A stretch of 64,000 nt of DNA from Methylothermaceae bacterium (GTDB lineage: Bacteria; Pseudomonadota; Gammaproteobacteria; Methylococcales; Methylothermaceae): NCBI GenBank assembly GCA_026981855.1, contig JALSIB010000006.1, positions 1 to 64,000 of the forward strand. Reading direction: 5' to 3'. A program made the translations under genes and the position numbers. The notes beneath the pieces are model-generated. The model was not told the origin of the DNA, did no database searches, and saw nothing but the letters and a program-made list of their open reading frames with translations. This document shows, piece by piece, positions 45,642-54,437 of the stretch; within the stretch, counting starts at the first letter, position 1; the number at the start of each line of letters is the position of its first letter.

Positions 45642-47681
45642 TCAGCGAAACAGCGGCGGATCGTCCGAAACCTGGCGATTGCGCAAGAAGGCCACCTTGC
45701 CCAGCCAGGTTTCGATACGGTCGGGCACTCCCAGCAGATATCCCTGACCGTAATCGATATCCATCCGCCGCAATATCTTCAATTGGCCGCTGTTCTCGAT
45801 GAACTCGGCGACGGTGGCCAAACCCAGCTCCCCCGCCATTTGTTGAATGATGCGGATGATCCGTTCGTCGCTTTCCCGCTCTCCCAAATGCCGCACCAGC
45901 GAACCATCGAGCTTCAGATAGCGCACTCCCCCCTCCAGGGCCAGGTCGATCACCGATTGTAACGACGAATAACCGATGCCGAAATCATCGATGGCGAAAG
46001 TCAAACCCTGCTCCCGATGCAAGCGATGCAGCAAGGCACTGTTATCGAACAAGACCTGCTCGGTCAACTCGACGACGACATGCAGAGGCGGCAGCGTCTT
46101 TTGAATGGCATCGGTCAGAAACCGGACATAGTCGTCATCCTCCAAGCTTGCGGAGGAAACGTTCAAGAAGACACACGTCGTCAATCGCGACATCAACGCC
46201 TGGTTGGCGATCAGCTTCTCCAACACCAGACGATCGAAGGTTTCCACCAATCCCAATTCGATGATTTGCTCGATGAAGAGGCCTGCGCTCAAATAATCTT
46301 CCCCGTCCCGAAAACGGCCCAGAATTTCGAAAGCATGGAGGGCTCCCCCCTCGTCCAGCCGAATCAATGGCTGGACGAAAATTTCCAGTTGATCGGAGCG
46401 CAACTTGCCACGAATATTGATACTCTGCTGATACTGGTTCCCGATCCAGGTCATCATGGCCCGGGAATCTTCCGGCGTATCGAGGATGCGTCCATGATGC
46501 TGATGCGACAACCGAGTAAGATAAGTGATCACATAGTGCATGTTCTCCGTCGTCAGCACCTTGGCCTCGTCGAGCAGCGTACCCACGGCACGCACTGTCA
46601 GCGGATACGGCAGTTCCTCCGCCTCGACCCGTTCTTTCAGACAGGCGTCGACCTCTTCGAGCAACCGCTCCACCCGCTCCGTTTCGACACCATAACACAC
46701 CAAATAGAAGTCACCGGCAATACCGCGGCTGAACACCATCCACTCCTGGCAACACTCGAATACCTCTTCCAGGCACCGTTCCAACAGGGCAATGCGCCGA
46801 TCTCCCGCCTCCACCCCGTACAAACGATTGATCTTGCCCAGTCCCTGTAAATTGAGCACGCACACGTATTTGGCGTTGGGAAGGTAAAGCAAAGCCTGGA
46901 TGAAATTGAAAAACGTATGCACCCGATTGGTCTGGCTCTCGAAATAGAGCGCGCTCAATAGATTCAGCAACTCTTGAAGCGACTGGCGCAATTCCCGATA
47001 AAGCAGGTAAGCGCTTTCGTAACGACCGTCCACCAACATCGCGTACAGGATACCCGCCTTCTGGTATAAGAGGCGGTGGGTATCTTGCAACTGCTCACAC
47101 ACCTTCATGTCGAGACAAATCATCAGGCTCTCCGGATAACGCAATGCTTTGGTGAACTCGCTGTCCTTGGCCGTTTCCAACGGAAAATCCCCTAGATCGG
47201 ACAAGATGCCTCGATTGATCCCACTCAACCATTCAAGACAGAGACGGATCAAAATCTTGTTTCGAATCTGAGCATTCCTCAAGAACACTTCCTGGCGGGC
47301 GGCTTCTTCGAGATACACGCGGGCGGCGGCCTGTTTGGCCGCGGAACACCGCCGATTGAGCGAGGCGAACAACGCCAACGCCTCGGCGGTGGATTCCGCA
47401 CGAACCTGGGCTTCGAGTCGGACGATCTCGTTTTTCAAGTGGTTGAACGTTCCCAGCAGTAGATCGAACGGCAAATTCAGCGCCAGATAACAACGACCGA
47501 TCCTGGTGCCATCGACGTTTCCTTCAAGGGCGGAACGAATGAGGGTCTCGTGGGAACGATGCAACATCGCCACCTCCTCCGAATTCAGCCGTTTCTCGAC
47601 TTCACCGTATTCACGCTGAAATTCGGTCAGAGAGGTAAACAACGCGTCGATTTGCTGCTGGCTCAACTGAATGCCCGTCAT
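45642..47681 (-). CDS. c-di-GMP phosphodiesterase (EAL domain) with degenerate GGDEF
   Basis: About 679 aa. The N-terminal 180 residues are helical and unrecognised (sensor-like). A GGDEF-like domain follows with the active site changed to GIAGDFYL, so probably not a cyclase. The EAL domain keeps FEILGRF (EAL variant), FLNVSSASL, ELTEQ, AIDDFGIGYSSL, YLKLDGSLV and TVAEFIEN, which cover the metal and catalytic residues, so it should hydrolyse c-di-GMP. ATG at 47681; an alternative ATG at 47702. It is convergent with narI. Confidence 0.87.
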   Translation of the reverse strand: MTGIQLSQQQIDALFTSLTEFQREYGEVEKRLNSEEVAMLHRSHETLIRSALEGNVDGTRIGRCYLALNLPFDLLLGTFNHLKNEIVRLEAQVRAESTAEALALFASLNRRCSAAKQAAARVYLEEAARQEVFLRNAQIRNKILIRLCLEWLSGINRGILSDLGDFPLETAKDSEFTKALRYPESLMICLDMKVCEQLQDTHRLLYQKAGILYAMLVDGRYESAYLLYRELRQSLQELLNLLSALYFESQTNRVHTFFNFIQALLYLPNAKYVCVLNLQGLGKINRLYGVEAGDRRIALLERCLEEVFECCQEWMVFSRGIAGDFYLVCYGVETERVERLLEEVDACLKERVEAEELPYPLTVRAVGTLLDEAKVLTTENMHYVITYLTRLSHQHHGRILDTPEDSRAMMTWIGNQYQQSINIRGKLRSDQLEIFVQPLIRLDEGGALHAFEILGRFRDGEDYLSAGLFIEQIIELGLVETFDRLVLEKLIANQALMSRLTTCVFLNVSSASLEDDDYVRFLTDAIQKTLPPLHVVVELTEQVLFDNSALLHRLHREQGLTFAIDDFGIGYSSLQSVIDLALEGGVRYLKLDGSLVRHLGERESDERIIRIIQQMAGELGLATVAEFIENSGQLKILRRMDIDYGQGYLLGVPDRIETWLGKVAFLRNRQVSDDPPLFR

Positions 47682-47809
47682 CGATGAAACTCCAGATACC
47701 ATTACTCGATTTCTTGTATCATAGTTAATAACCTCGTACCAAGTGGCAATTTGTGAACCGACCCCCAGACACATCCATAAACCAGACACCAGCGACCGCA
47801 GCCGACGCC

Positions 47810-48376
47810 ATGAGCACCGCCGTTTCCCAAATCGCCAGACACTGGACCTATCGGGATTACCTCCGGCTGGAGGACGATCAACGCTATGAAGTCATCGAAG
47901 GACAATTGATCATGGTTCCCGCTCCTTCATCTTTTCATCAATGGTTTAGCCATAACTTGGAAATACTGCTGACTGAATTTGTCCGCGAACACAAACTGGG
48001 TTACGTCTTCGATGCCCCCATCGACGTGATTCTCGACGAGAACAACGTGGTCCAGCCGGATCTTCTCTTCATCGCCAAAAGCCGGCGGGAAATCATCCGG
48101 GAGCGGGGTATCTTCGGGGCGCCCGATCTGGTGGTGGAGATCGTCTCCCCCTCCTCGGTGGATCGCGATTACCACACCAAGCAGCGCCTCTACGAACGGT
48201 TCGGGGTGCGGGAGTACTGGCTGGTGGATCCGGGCAACCGGGCCGTGGACGTGCTGGGCCTGAGCGAAGACGGTTACGCCTCCGTCAGTTTCGCCTGCGA
48301 AGACGGGCGGGTGACCTCGAACGTCCTGGCCGGCCTGAGCGTTGCGCTTGCCGACATTTTCCAGACCGACCTTTGA
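47810..48376 (+). CDS. Uma2-family nuclease-like protein
   Basis: 188 aa. PD-(D/E)XK fold of the DUF820/Uma2 type: YEVIEGQLIMVPAPS, VQPDLLFIAKSRREI, APDLVVEIVSPSSVDRDYHTKQRLYERFGVREYWLVDP. Function unknown in spite of the name. The start is uncertain: ATG 47810 begins conserved sequence, but a GTG at 47753 is in frame. It overlaps the hemerythrin gene by one base (TGATG). Confidence 0.8.
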   Translation: MSTAVSQIARHWTYRDYLRLEDDQRYEVIEGQLIMVPAPSSFHQWFSHNLEILLTEFVREHKLGYVFDAPIDVILDENNVVQPDLLFIAKSRREIIRERGIFGAPDLVVEIVSPSSVDRDYHTKQRLYERFGVREYWLVDPGNRAVDVLGLSEDGYASVSFACEDGRVTSNVLAGLSVALADIFQTDL

Positions 48377-48900
48377 TGCAGATCCGTTTTCACGATCCGG
48401 CCAGCGATTTTTCCGACGGCCTCGCGGTCATTCGCGCCTACCACGACAGTCTGCTGGCACAGGGCCGCCGCCTGCTCGAACTGGTCTCGGAGATCGAAGC
48501 CCACGGTCTCGACCCCGAGCGGGCCAATCGCTTGGCGGAACTCTACGCCTACTACCAGCGCGCCAACGCCCTCCACCACCAGGACGAGGAACGGGCGCTG
48601 TTCCCCGCCGTGGTGGGGCAGGATCTGCTCATCGACGGCATGATCGAACGCCTCGGCCTCGACCATGAGGAAATCGAGGAAGCTTGGCGGGTGCTGGAAA
48701 TCGACCTCAAAGCGATGCTGGCCGGCCATCCCGCGCCGCCCCAACTGGGAGAAAAGACCGCCCGTTTCGAGAAACTCCAGCGCGAACATCTGTTGCGGGA
48801 AAACGAAGACTTCCTGCCCCGGCTGGAACGAGTGCTGACCGCGGAGCAGCGCGGAAAAATGGGCCATTCCATGGCCGCCATGCGCAGGAAAGCCCGCTGA
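48376..48900 (+). CDS. Hemerythrin-like (HHE) protein
   Basis: 174 aa. Helical protein with the iron-ligand pattern AYHDSLL, ALHHQDEERALFP, DHEEIEE and QREHLLRENEDFLP. Such proteins bind O2 or NO or act as sensors of them; a role in nitrosative stress next to nitrate reduction genes is possible. Coupled to the Uma2-like gene. Confidence 0.83.
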   Translation: MQIRFHDPASDFSDGLAVIRAYHDSLLAQGRRLLELVSEIEAHGLDPERANRLAELYAYYQRANALHHQDEERALFPAVVGQDLLIDGMIERLGLDHEEIEEAWRVLEIDLKAMLAGHPAPPQLGEKTARFEKLQREHLLRENEDFLPRLERVLTAEQRGKMGHSMAAMRRKAR

Positions 48901-49072
48901 CCGCCCCCTCCCCTCACACCGAAACCAACTCATAGCGGAACACTATCGCAACTGCGTTCGGCGTCACAGCGACGAAGGCCAGATCGTCCCGTTCGGCAAA
49001 CACGGATATGAAGATGAAAAACATCCACAACGAATCTATAATTGTTGCGGGACAGCAAAGTTTATAAGCAAT

Positions 49073-49744
49073 ATGGCAACATATCTTTCGAAAACCAAGC
49101 CGCTCTGTCGTGGTCTTTTGCTTTGGATCATCCTTTTGGCCACCCCCGCGGCCCTGGCCGATTCGCCCCCCGAAGCCGTCAGGCAGATAGGACAGCGCTG
49201 GGACACCATCACCTATCACTGGCCCAAAAGCCGACGCGAACAGGGGTTGACGCAACTGCTCTCCGACATCCACCGTCTCGAGCGGCGTTATCCCCGGCAA
49301 CCGGAGCTACTCATCTGGGAGGCCATCGCGCTGGTCACCCGGGCGGGCATATCCCCCAGCCTTGGCACGCTCGGCGATCTGGACAAGGCCCGAAACCTGC
49401 TGCTGCAATCCATTGAAATCGATCCCACCGCGCTGGACGGCGCCGCCTATCTGACCCTGGCCTGCCTCTATTACAAGGCCCCCGGCTGGCCGTTGTCATT
49501 CGGCGATGACGAAAAGGCGGACGCGTATTTCAAAAAGGCGCTGGCCCTGAATCCCGACGGAATAGAAAGCAATTACTATTACGGCCATTTTCTGAGCAAG
49601 ACCGGCCGGACACACGAAGCCATGGCCCACTTTCAAAAGACCGCCATGTTGCCTTCAGACCCTACTCAGCCTTATCTCTCGCTTCATCTGAAAAAGAAGG
49701 CCCGTCAGAAGCTGGCCAAGCTCGTGGCCCGCTCCGATTATTGA
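49073..49744 (+). CDS. Exported TPR-repeat protein
   Basis: 223 aa with a signal peptide (cleavage likely after ALA, about residue 29). TPR-like helices cover ARNLLLQSIEIDPTALDGAAYLTLACLYY and KADAYFKKALALNPDGIESNYYYGHFLSKTGR. Similar proteins are annotated as TatT-like components of TRAP transporters, but no TRAP genes are near. Function unknown. Convergent with nasA. Confidence 0.72.
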   Translation: MATYLSKTKPLCRGLLLWIILLATPAALADSPPEAVRQIGQRWDTITYHWPKSRREQGLTQLLSDIHRLERRYPRQPELLIWEAIALVTRAGISPSLGTLGDLDKARNLLLQSIEIDPTALDGAAYLTLACLYYKAPGWPLSFGDDEKADAYFKKALALNPDGIESNYYYGHFLSKTGRTHEAMAHFQKTAMLPSDPTQPYLSLHLKKKARQKLAKLVARSDY

Positions 49745-49778
49745 TAAAGGGAAACCCGGCTTCCGCAAGCGGGAGCCG

Positions 49779-52433
49779 TCAATCGCCGGACACCAGCGCC
49801 TGCAGTTCCGGAAGGCAACCGCCGCATTTCCGGCCGGCCCCCAATAACCGGCCGATCTCTTCCACCGAAGCATGACCTTGTTCGATGGCTTGGCGTATCT
49901 TGGGCTCCGAGACCTTGAAACAAGCACAGACGGTGTGATCGTCGCAGATCTCCCCGCCGCTGCGGCCAAACAAAAGACTCATTCGCTCGTCCTTGCTCAA
50001 ACCTTCGCGCTCGAACAACTCGATCAACCAGTCCCGGGGGGGCACCTGGGGATCACGGCTGATATAGACACACGCTACCAGCTTCTCTTCGTCGAGTACG
50101 GCGGCACGATACTGATTGCGCACGCTGTCGTGATACTCGATCCACACGCCCCGCTCATCCTCCAACAATTCCCGCGCCCGTACCGGCCACGCCCGGGGTT
50201 CGTCATTGCCCGCCACCTCATATCGCCACAGGGACCGCCCCAACCGTACCCTGGCCCAGTAGAGAGCGTATTTCAACTGAGGGTGCAACGCCACCCGGGT
50301 GATGTAGAAACCGAACCATTCACAGCGGCAAGGACGTATCGACACCGGCTGATGTTTGAATTCAGGCTGACCGGAAAGGGGATCGACGAGGTTTTCCAGC
50401 AGGGTATTGACCCGGCCCTGGTTGGTATGGAAATCGTTCCAGTGCATGGGAACGAACAGGCTGCCGGGGCGTTGACGCCGGGTCACATGAACCCGCAGCA
50501 ATATCTCCCGACCATTGTGACCGCGCACCCACGCCAATTCCTTATGACGCAAACCCACGCTTTCAGCGTCTTCGGGATGGACCGCCACGAACGGTTCCGG
50601 CGTGTGGCCCGCAAGCCGCGGGGAGGCCCCGGTCCGGGTCATGGTATGCCACTGGTCGCGAACGCGGCCGGTATTGAGTACCAGGGGACGGCTGGATTCC
50701 GGCAGCCTTGCCGGCCGACGCGGATCGATGGCAATGAAGCGGGCCCTGCCATCGTCGGTGGGAAAGCGTCCATCGGTAAACAGCCGCGGCGTGCCATCGG
50801 GAAAGGCGGCCGTGACCGGCCAGGGAACAGGGCTCAAGCGATCGTATTGGGCATCGCTGAGTTCCGCCAGGCCACTGATGTCGAACAAACGCCTGCCATC
50901 GTTTTCGAAACCGGACAAAGCCGCGTGCTCACGAAAGATCGGGGCCGGCGAATCGTAGGCGAAAGCCCGCCCATACCCCATGGCGCGGGCAACCCCGCTG
51001 ACGATCCACCAGTCCGGGCGGGCCTCGCCCGGCGGATCACGGAAGGCGCGCTGGCATGAGATCACCCGGGCGGAATTGGTCACGGTACCATCTTTTTCCC
51101 CCCAGGTAGCCGCCGGCAGCAGGACATCCGCCAACACCGCCGTATCGGTGCTCCGCACACATTCGGAAACCACCACGAAGGGGCAACATTCCAGCGCCCG
51201 CCGCACAGAATCCGCGTCGGGCATGCTGACAACCGGATTAGTCGCCATGATCCAGACCGCCTTGACCCTGCCGTCCCGGATCGCATCGAACAGCTCCGTG
51301 GCCTTCAACCCCGGGCTTTCCGCCATGACAGGCGCCTGCCAGAAGCGTTTCACCCGGTCGCGGTCCTCCTCGTTTTCCAGCGCCATGTGGGCCGCCAATT
51401 GGCTGGCCAGCCCCCCCACCTCGCGCCCGCCCATGGCATTGGGCTGACCGGTGAGGGAAAAAGGGCCGGCGCCGGGCTTGCCGATGCGACCGGTGAGCAG
51501 ATGACAATTGATCAGCGCATTGATCTTGTCCACCCCGCTGGTGGATTGATTCAATCCCTGGGAATAGGCGCTCACCACCCGCCCGCTCGCGGCGAAGCGG
51601 CGATAGAACAAGGCCACATCCCCGGGATCCAGCTCGCAGATCCGCGCCACGGTGGCGATGTCGGGAGAACTGTCGCGCGCCGCGAGCACGGCCGCCTTCA
51701 GCCCTTCGGTGTGCCCGGCGACGAACCGCTCATCCATATGACCGTGATCGTACAGATAGATCAGGAGACCATTGAACAGGACCGCGTCGGTTCCGGGTTT
51801 GATGGCCAGATGTAATCCGCCCAGGGAGGTGGTATAGGTCCGGCGCGGATCGATGGTCACCACGAACCGCTCGCCAGGCGCCTGAACCAGACGCCTGAAC
51901 AGCACCGGATGACACCAGGCAAGATTGCTGCCGGTCAGCACCACCATTTCCGCCTGCTCCAGATCTTCGTAACTGACGGGTACGCAATCCTCACCGAATG
52001 CCCGCTGATGGGCCACCACCGGCGAGGACATGCACAACCTCGAATTGGTATCGATGTTGGCGGCGCCCAGAAACCCCTTCATCAACTTGTTGGCGACGTA
52101 GTAGTCTTCCGTCAGCAATTGCCCCGAAACGTAGAAAGCCACGGCTTCTGGACCCTGGTCGGCGATGATTTGACGGAATCTCCGGGCGATGGTCGACAAC
52201 GCCTCGTCCCAACCCACCCGCCGGCCGCCGACCCGGGGATGGAGCACCCTTTCCGGCAACTCGACGGTTTCTGCCAGCGCACTGCCCTTGGAACACAACC
52301 GCCCCAGATTGGAGGGATGGGAAACATCCCCCTCGACCTGCAACGGCAGCCCCCCGTCGCTGGAAACCCGCACCCCGCAACCGACACCGCAATAGGGGCA
52401 AGTGGTGAGACATGGAAGAAGCGTTGAAGTCAT
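49779..52433 (-). CDS. nasA: Assimilatory nitrate reductase, catalytic subunit
   Basis: 884 aa cytoplasmic molybdo-bis(MGD) enzyme. [4Fe-4S] ligands C12, C15, C19 and C47 (CPYCGVGC ... LCSKG); Mo-ligand cysteine C134 in NSRLCMSSPV. A C-terminal BFD-type [2Fe-2S] domain (CACFKVSEPKIRQAIEQGH ... GCLPEL) completes the single-polypeptide form. It reduces nitrate to nitrite for NirBD. No separate electron-transfer subunit adjoins it. Divergent from narK. Confidence 0.94.
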   Translation of the reverse strand: MTSTLLPCLTTCPYCGVGCGVRVSSDGGLPLQVEGDVSHPSNLGRLCSKGSALAETVELPERVLHPRVGGRRVGWDEALSTIARRFRQIIADQGPEAVAFYVSGQLLTEDYYVANKLMKGFLGAANIDTNSRLCMSSPVVAHQRAFGEDCVPVSYEDLEQAEMVVLTGSNLAWCHPVLFRRLVQAPGERFVVTIDPRRTYTTSLGGLHLAIKPGTDAVLFNGLLIYLYDHGHMDERFVAGHTEGLKAAVLAARDSSPDIATVARICELDPGDVALFYRRFAASGRVVSAYSQGLNQSTSGVDKINALINCHLLTGRIGKPGAGPFSLTGQPNAMGGREVGGLASQLAAHMALENEEDRDRVKRFWQAPVMAESPGLKATELFDAIRDGRVKAVWIMATNPVVSMPDADSVRRALECCPFVVVSECVRSTDTAVLADVLLPAATWGEKDGTVTNSARVISCQRAFRDPPGEARPDWWIVSGVARAMGYGRAFAYDSPAPIFREHAALSGFENDGRRLFDISGLAELSDAQYDRLSPVPWPVTAAFPDGTPRLFTDGRFPTDDGRARFIAIDPRRPARLPESSRPLVLNTGRVRDQWHTMTRTGASPRLAGHTPEPFVAVHPEDAESVGLRHKELAWVRGHNGREILLRVHVTRRQRPGSLFVPMHWNDFHTNQGRVNTLLENLVDPLSGQPEFKHQPVSIRPCRCEWFGFYITRVALHPQLKYALYWARVRLGRSLWRYEVAGNDEPRAWPVRARELLEDERGVWIEYHDSVRNQYRAAVLDEEKLVACVYISRDPQVPPRDWLIELFEREGLSKDERMSLLFGRSGGEICDDHTVCACFKVSEPKIRQAIEQGHASVEEIGRLLGAGRKCGGCLPELQALVSGD

Positions 52434-52536
52434 GAGCTGTCACCCGCAAAAGGCTCTAATTTACCATCAAGGTTGGCGACAAGCGAAACGATCCGGGCAG
52501 AACCTCAACACCTATCGGTTTGCCTTTTCGAGGTCC

Positions 52537-52616
52537 GGGAAGGGTCTGCCGGCCCGAAATTCGTCCGTAAATTTAGGCCCGGCGTGGCCCTCCCTGGCCG
52601 CTGACGGACCCTTCCC
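52537..52616. repeat. Nested inverted repeats in the nasA-narK gap
   Basis: GGGAAGGGTC (52537-52546) pairs with GACCCTTCCC (52607-52616), and inside it GCCGGCCCGAAATT pairs imperfectly with AATTTAGGCCCGGC (to 52583). It lies 100-180 bases before the nasA start. It could be a leader-RNA structure of nasA; no U-tract is seen. The rest of the 461-base gap holds the narK control elements and otherwise nothing recognised. Confidence 0.45.
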
Positions 52617-52677
52617 CGCCCCCTCCGACAAAAGTGATAGGTGGCAAGAGCCAGGACACCTGGATACCCGCCCCAAA

Positions 52678-52694
52678 TGCACCATAATAGTGCA
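52678..52694. promoter_or_regulatory. NtrC-type binding site between nasA and narK
   Basis: TGCACCATAATAGTGCA, a near-perfect NtrC dyad with one right-half mismatch (AGTGCA for GGTGCA). Centre about 177 bases before the predicted narK start. Confidence 0.7.
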
Positions 52695-52836
52695 TGTGCG
52701 GTTGAACCTCTCCATAGGCATGACGCTCCCTTCGCAGGGAAATCGCTTATCCGCCCCCTCCCCCTTTGGGACAGGTAAGCCTGAACGAGAAAAACGGCAT
52801 GCATGCGATTGCCCTGCCTCCAGCCATCGATAAAAA

Positions 52837-52853
52837 TGGCATCATACTTGCTT
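52837..52853 (+). promoter_or_regulatory. Sigma-54 promoter of narK
   Basis: TGGCATCATACTTGCTT: perfect -12 half, correct spacing, one mismatch in the -24 half. Predicted start near 52863, leader about 32 bases. Confidence 0.72.
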
Positions 52854-52894
52854 GGAAATATTTGACATCAACTTCAGCAAGAGACATTCCACCC

Positions 52895-54352
52895 ATGAGC
52901 GATCGTTTCAAGTTTCTCTCATTCAGCGGCAGGATTCGTATCCTGCACCTGACCTGGCTGGCTTTTTTCATCAGCTTTTTCGTCTGGTTCAACCATGCGC
53001 CGTTGCTCTCTTCCATCCGCGAGGTCTTCGGCCTGACACCGCAGCAGGTCAAGTCCCTGCTGATCCTCAACGTCGCCATGACCATCCCGGCGCGGATCGT
53101 CATCGGCATGTTGGTGGACCATTTCGGCCCCAAGCGGGTCTACTCCGGTCTGCTGTTCCTTTCCAGCTTCTTCTGCTTCGCCTTCGCCTTCGCCCAAAGC
53201 TACGAACAGCTGGCACTGACCCGCTTTCTGCTGGGCTTCGTCGGCGCCGGTTTCGTCATCGGCATCCGCATGATCAGTGAGTGGTTCCCGGCCCGCGAGG
53301 TGGGGTTGGCCGAGGGCATCTACGGGGGCTGGGGCAACTTCGGCTCCGCCGCCGCCGCCATGACCCTGCCTTCACTGGCGTTACTCTATGGTGGCGAGGA
53401 TGGTTGGCGCTACGCCATCGCCACCACCGGCGGCGTCGCACTGATCTATTCCATCGTCTATTTCTTCTCGGTTTCCGACACACCCAAGGGTTCGACCTAC
53501 TTCAAGCCCAAGAAGACGGGGGCGATGGAAGTCAGCTCGGTGGGCGACTTTTTCTTCTACTTGTTCATGAACCTGCCGCTGTACCTGGCCCTGGCGCTGC
53601 TGACCTGGAAGCTCACCAATCTGGGGCTGTTCACCGCCGCCCTGGCAAATGTGCTCTATATCGGCCTGAGTCTGCTCTACGCCTATCAGATCTACCACGC
53701 CATCAAGGTCAACCACCGGGTGTTCAAGGAGCCGGTCGCGGAATTCGACCGCTACAAATTCAAGCAGGTGGCGATTCTCAATCTGGCCTATTTCATCTCC
53801 TTCGGCTCGGAACTTGCGGTGGTTTCCATGTTGCCCCTGTTCTTCAAGGACACCTTCGGCCTCAGCCAGGTGATGGCGGGGATGCTGGCTTCGGGATTCG
53901 CCTTCATGAACCTGGTGGCCCGGCCCAGCGGTGGGCTGTTCAGCGACAAGTTCAGCCGCAAGGTGACCCTGCTGATCCTGCTGACGGGGCTCGGCATCGG
54001 TTATCTGACCCTCAGCCGCATCGACAGCAGCTGGCCATTGGTGCTGGCCGTCGCCGCCACCATGATGTGCTCCTTCTTCGTCCAGGCGGCCGAAGGCGCG
54101 GTATTCGCCATGGTGCCGCTGATCAAACGCCGCCTTACCGGCCAGATCGCCGGAATGACGGGGGCCTATGGCAATGTGGGGGCAGTGGTGTTTTTGACCA
54201 TCTACTCTTTCGTGGACGCCCACACTTTCTTCCTGGTGATCGCCGGCGCCTCGCTGGCGGGCATGCTGGCCGCCCTGTTCCTGGACGAGCCCAAGGGACA
54301 CATGGCCGAAACCCTGCCTGACGGAACCGTCCAGATGATTGAGGTCGAATAG
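52895..54352 (+). CDS. narK: Nitrate/nitrite transporter of the NarK/NasA MFS family
   Basis: 485 aa, 12 hydrophobic helices. Nitrate-signature regions [19 protein letters not shown] and [16 protein letters not shown], and [20 protein letters not shown] in the second half, match the NNP family. It imports nitrate for NasA/Nar. ATG at 52895; the open frame runs further upstream through the promoter without homology. A terminator follows before the PP2C/kinase gene. Confidence 0.92.
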   Translation: MSDRFKFLSFSGRIRILHLTWLAFFISFFVWFNHAPLLSSIREVFGLTPQQVKSLLILNVAMTIPARIVIGMLVDHFGPKRVYSGLLFLSSFFCFAFAFAQSYEQLALTRFLLGFVGAGFVIGIRMISEWFPAREVGLAEGIYGGWGNFGSAAAAMTLPSLALLYGGEDGWRYAIATTGGVALIYSIVYFFSVSDTPKGSTYFKPKKTGAMEVSSVGDFFFYLFMNLPLYLALALLTWKLTNLGLFTAALANVLYIGLSLLYAYQIYHAIKVNHRVFKEPVAEFDRYKFKQVAILNLAYFISFGSELAVVSMLPLFFKDTFGLSQVMAGMLASGFAFMNLVARPSGGLFSDKFSRKVTLLILLTGLGIGYLTLSRIDSSWPLVLAVAATMMCSFFVQAAEGAVFAMVPLIKRRLTGQIAGMTGAYGNVGAVVFLTIYSFVDAHTFFLVIAGASLAGMLAALFLDEPKGHMAETLPDGTVQMIEVE

Positions 54353-54391
54353 GACAGATTCGCTGGCTTGCTCCATACCCTCCCCTGTTGA

Positions 54392-54423
54392 GCGCAGGCA
54401 GGCATGCTGCCTGCGCCGTTTTT
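54392..54423 (+). terminator. Rho-independent terminator after narK
   Basis: GCGCAGGCAG, a 5-base loop, CTGCCTGCGC, then a run of T residues. It lies 40 bases after narK and 15 before the kinase start, so it either ends the narK transcript or reduces expression of the next gene. Confidence 0.85.
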
Positions 54424-54437
54424 TTACGGAATCCCCC

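Noticed and set aside
52434-52680. A sigma-54 promoter for nasA on the minus strand
   Set aside because: Every GC/CC pair at the correct distance was checked by eye; none has the TTGC and TGGC halves.
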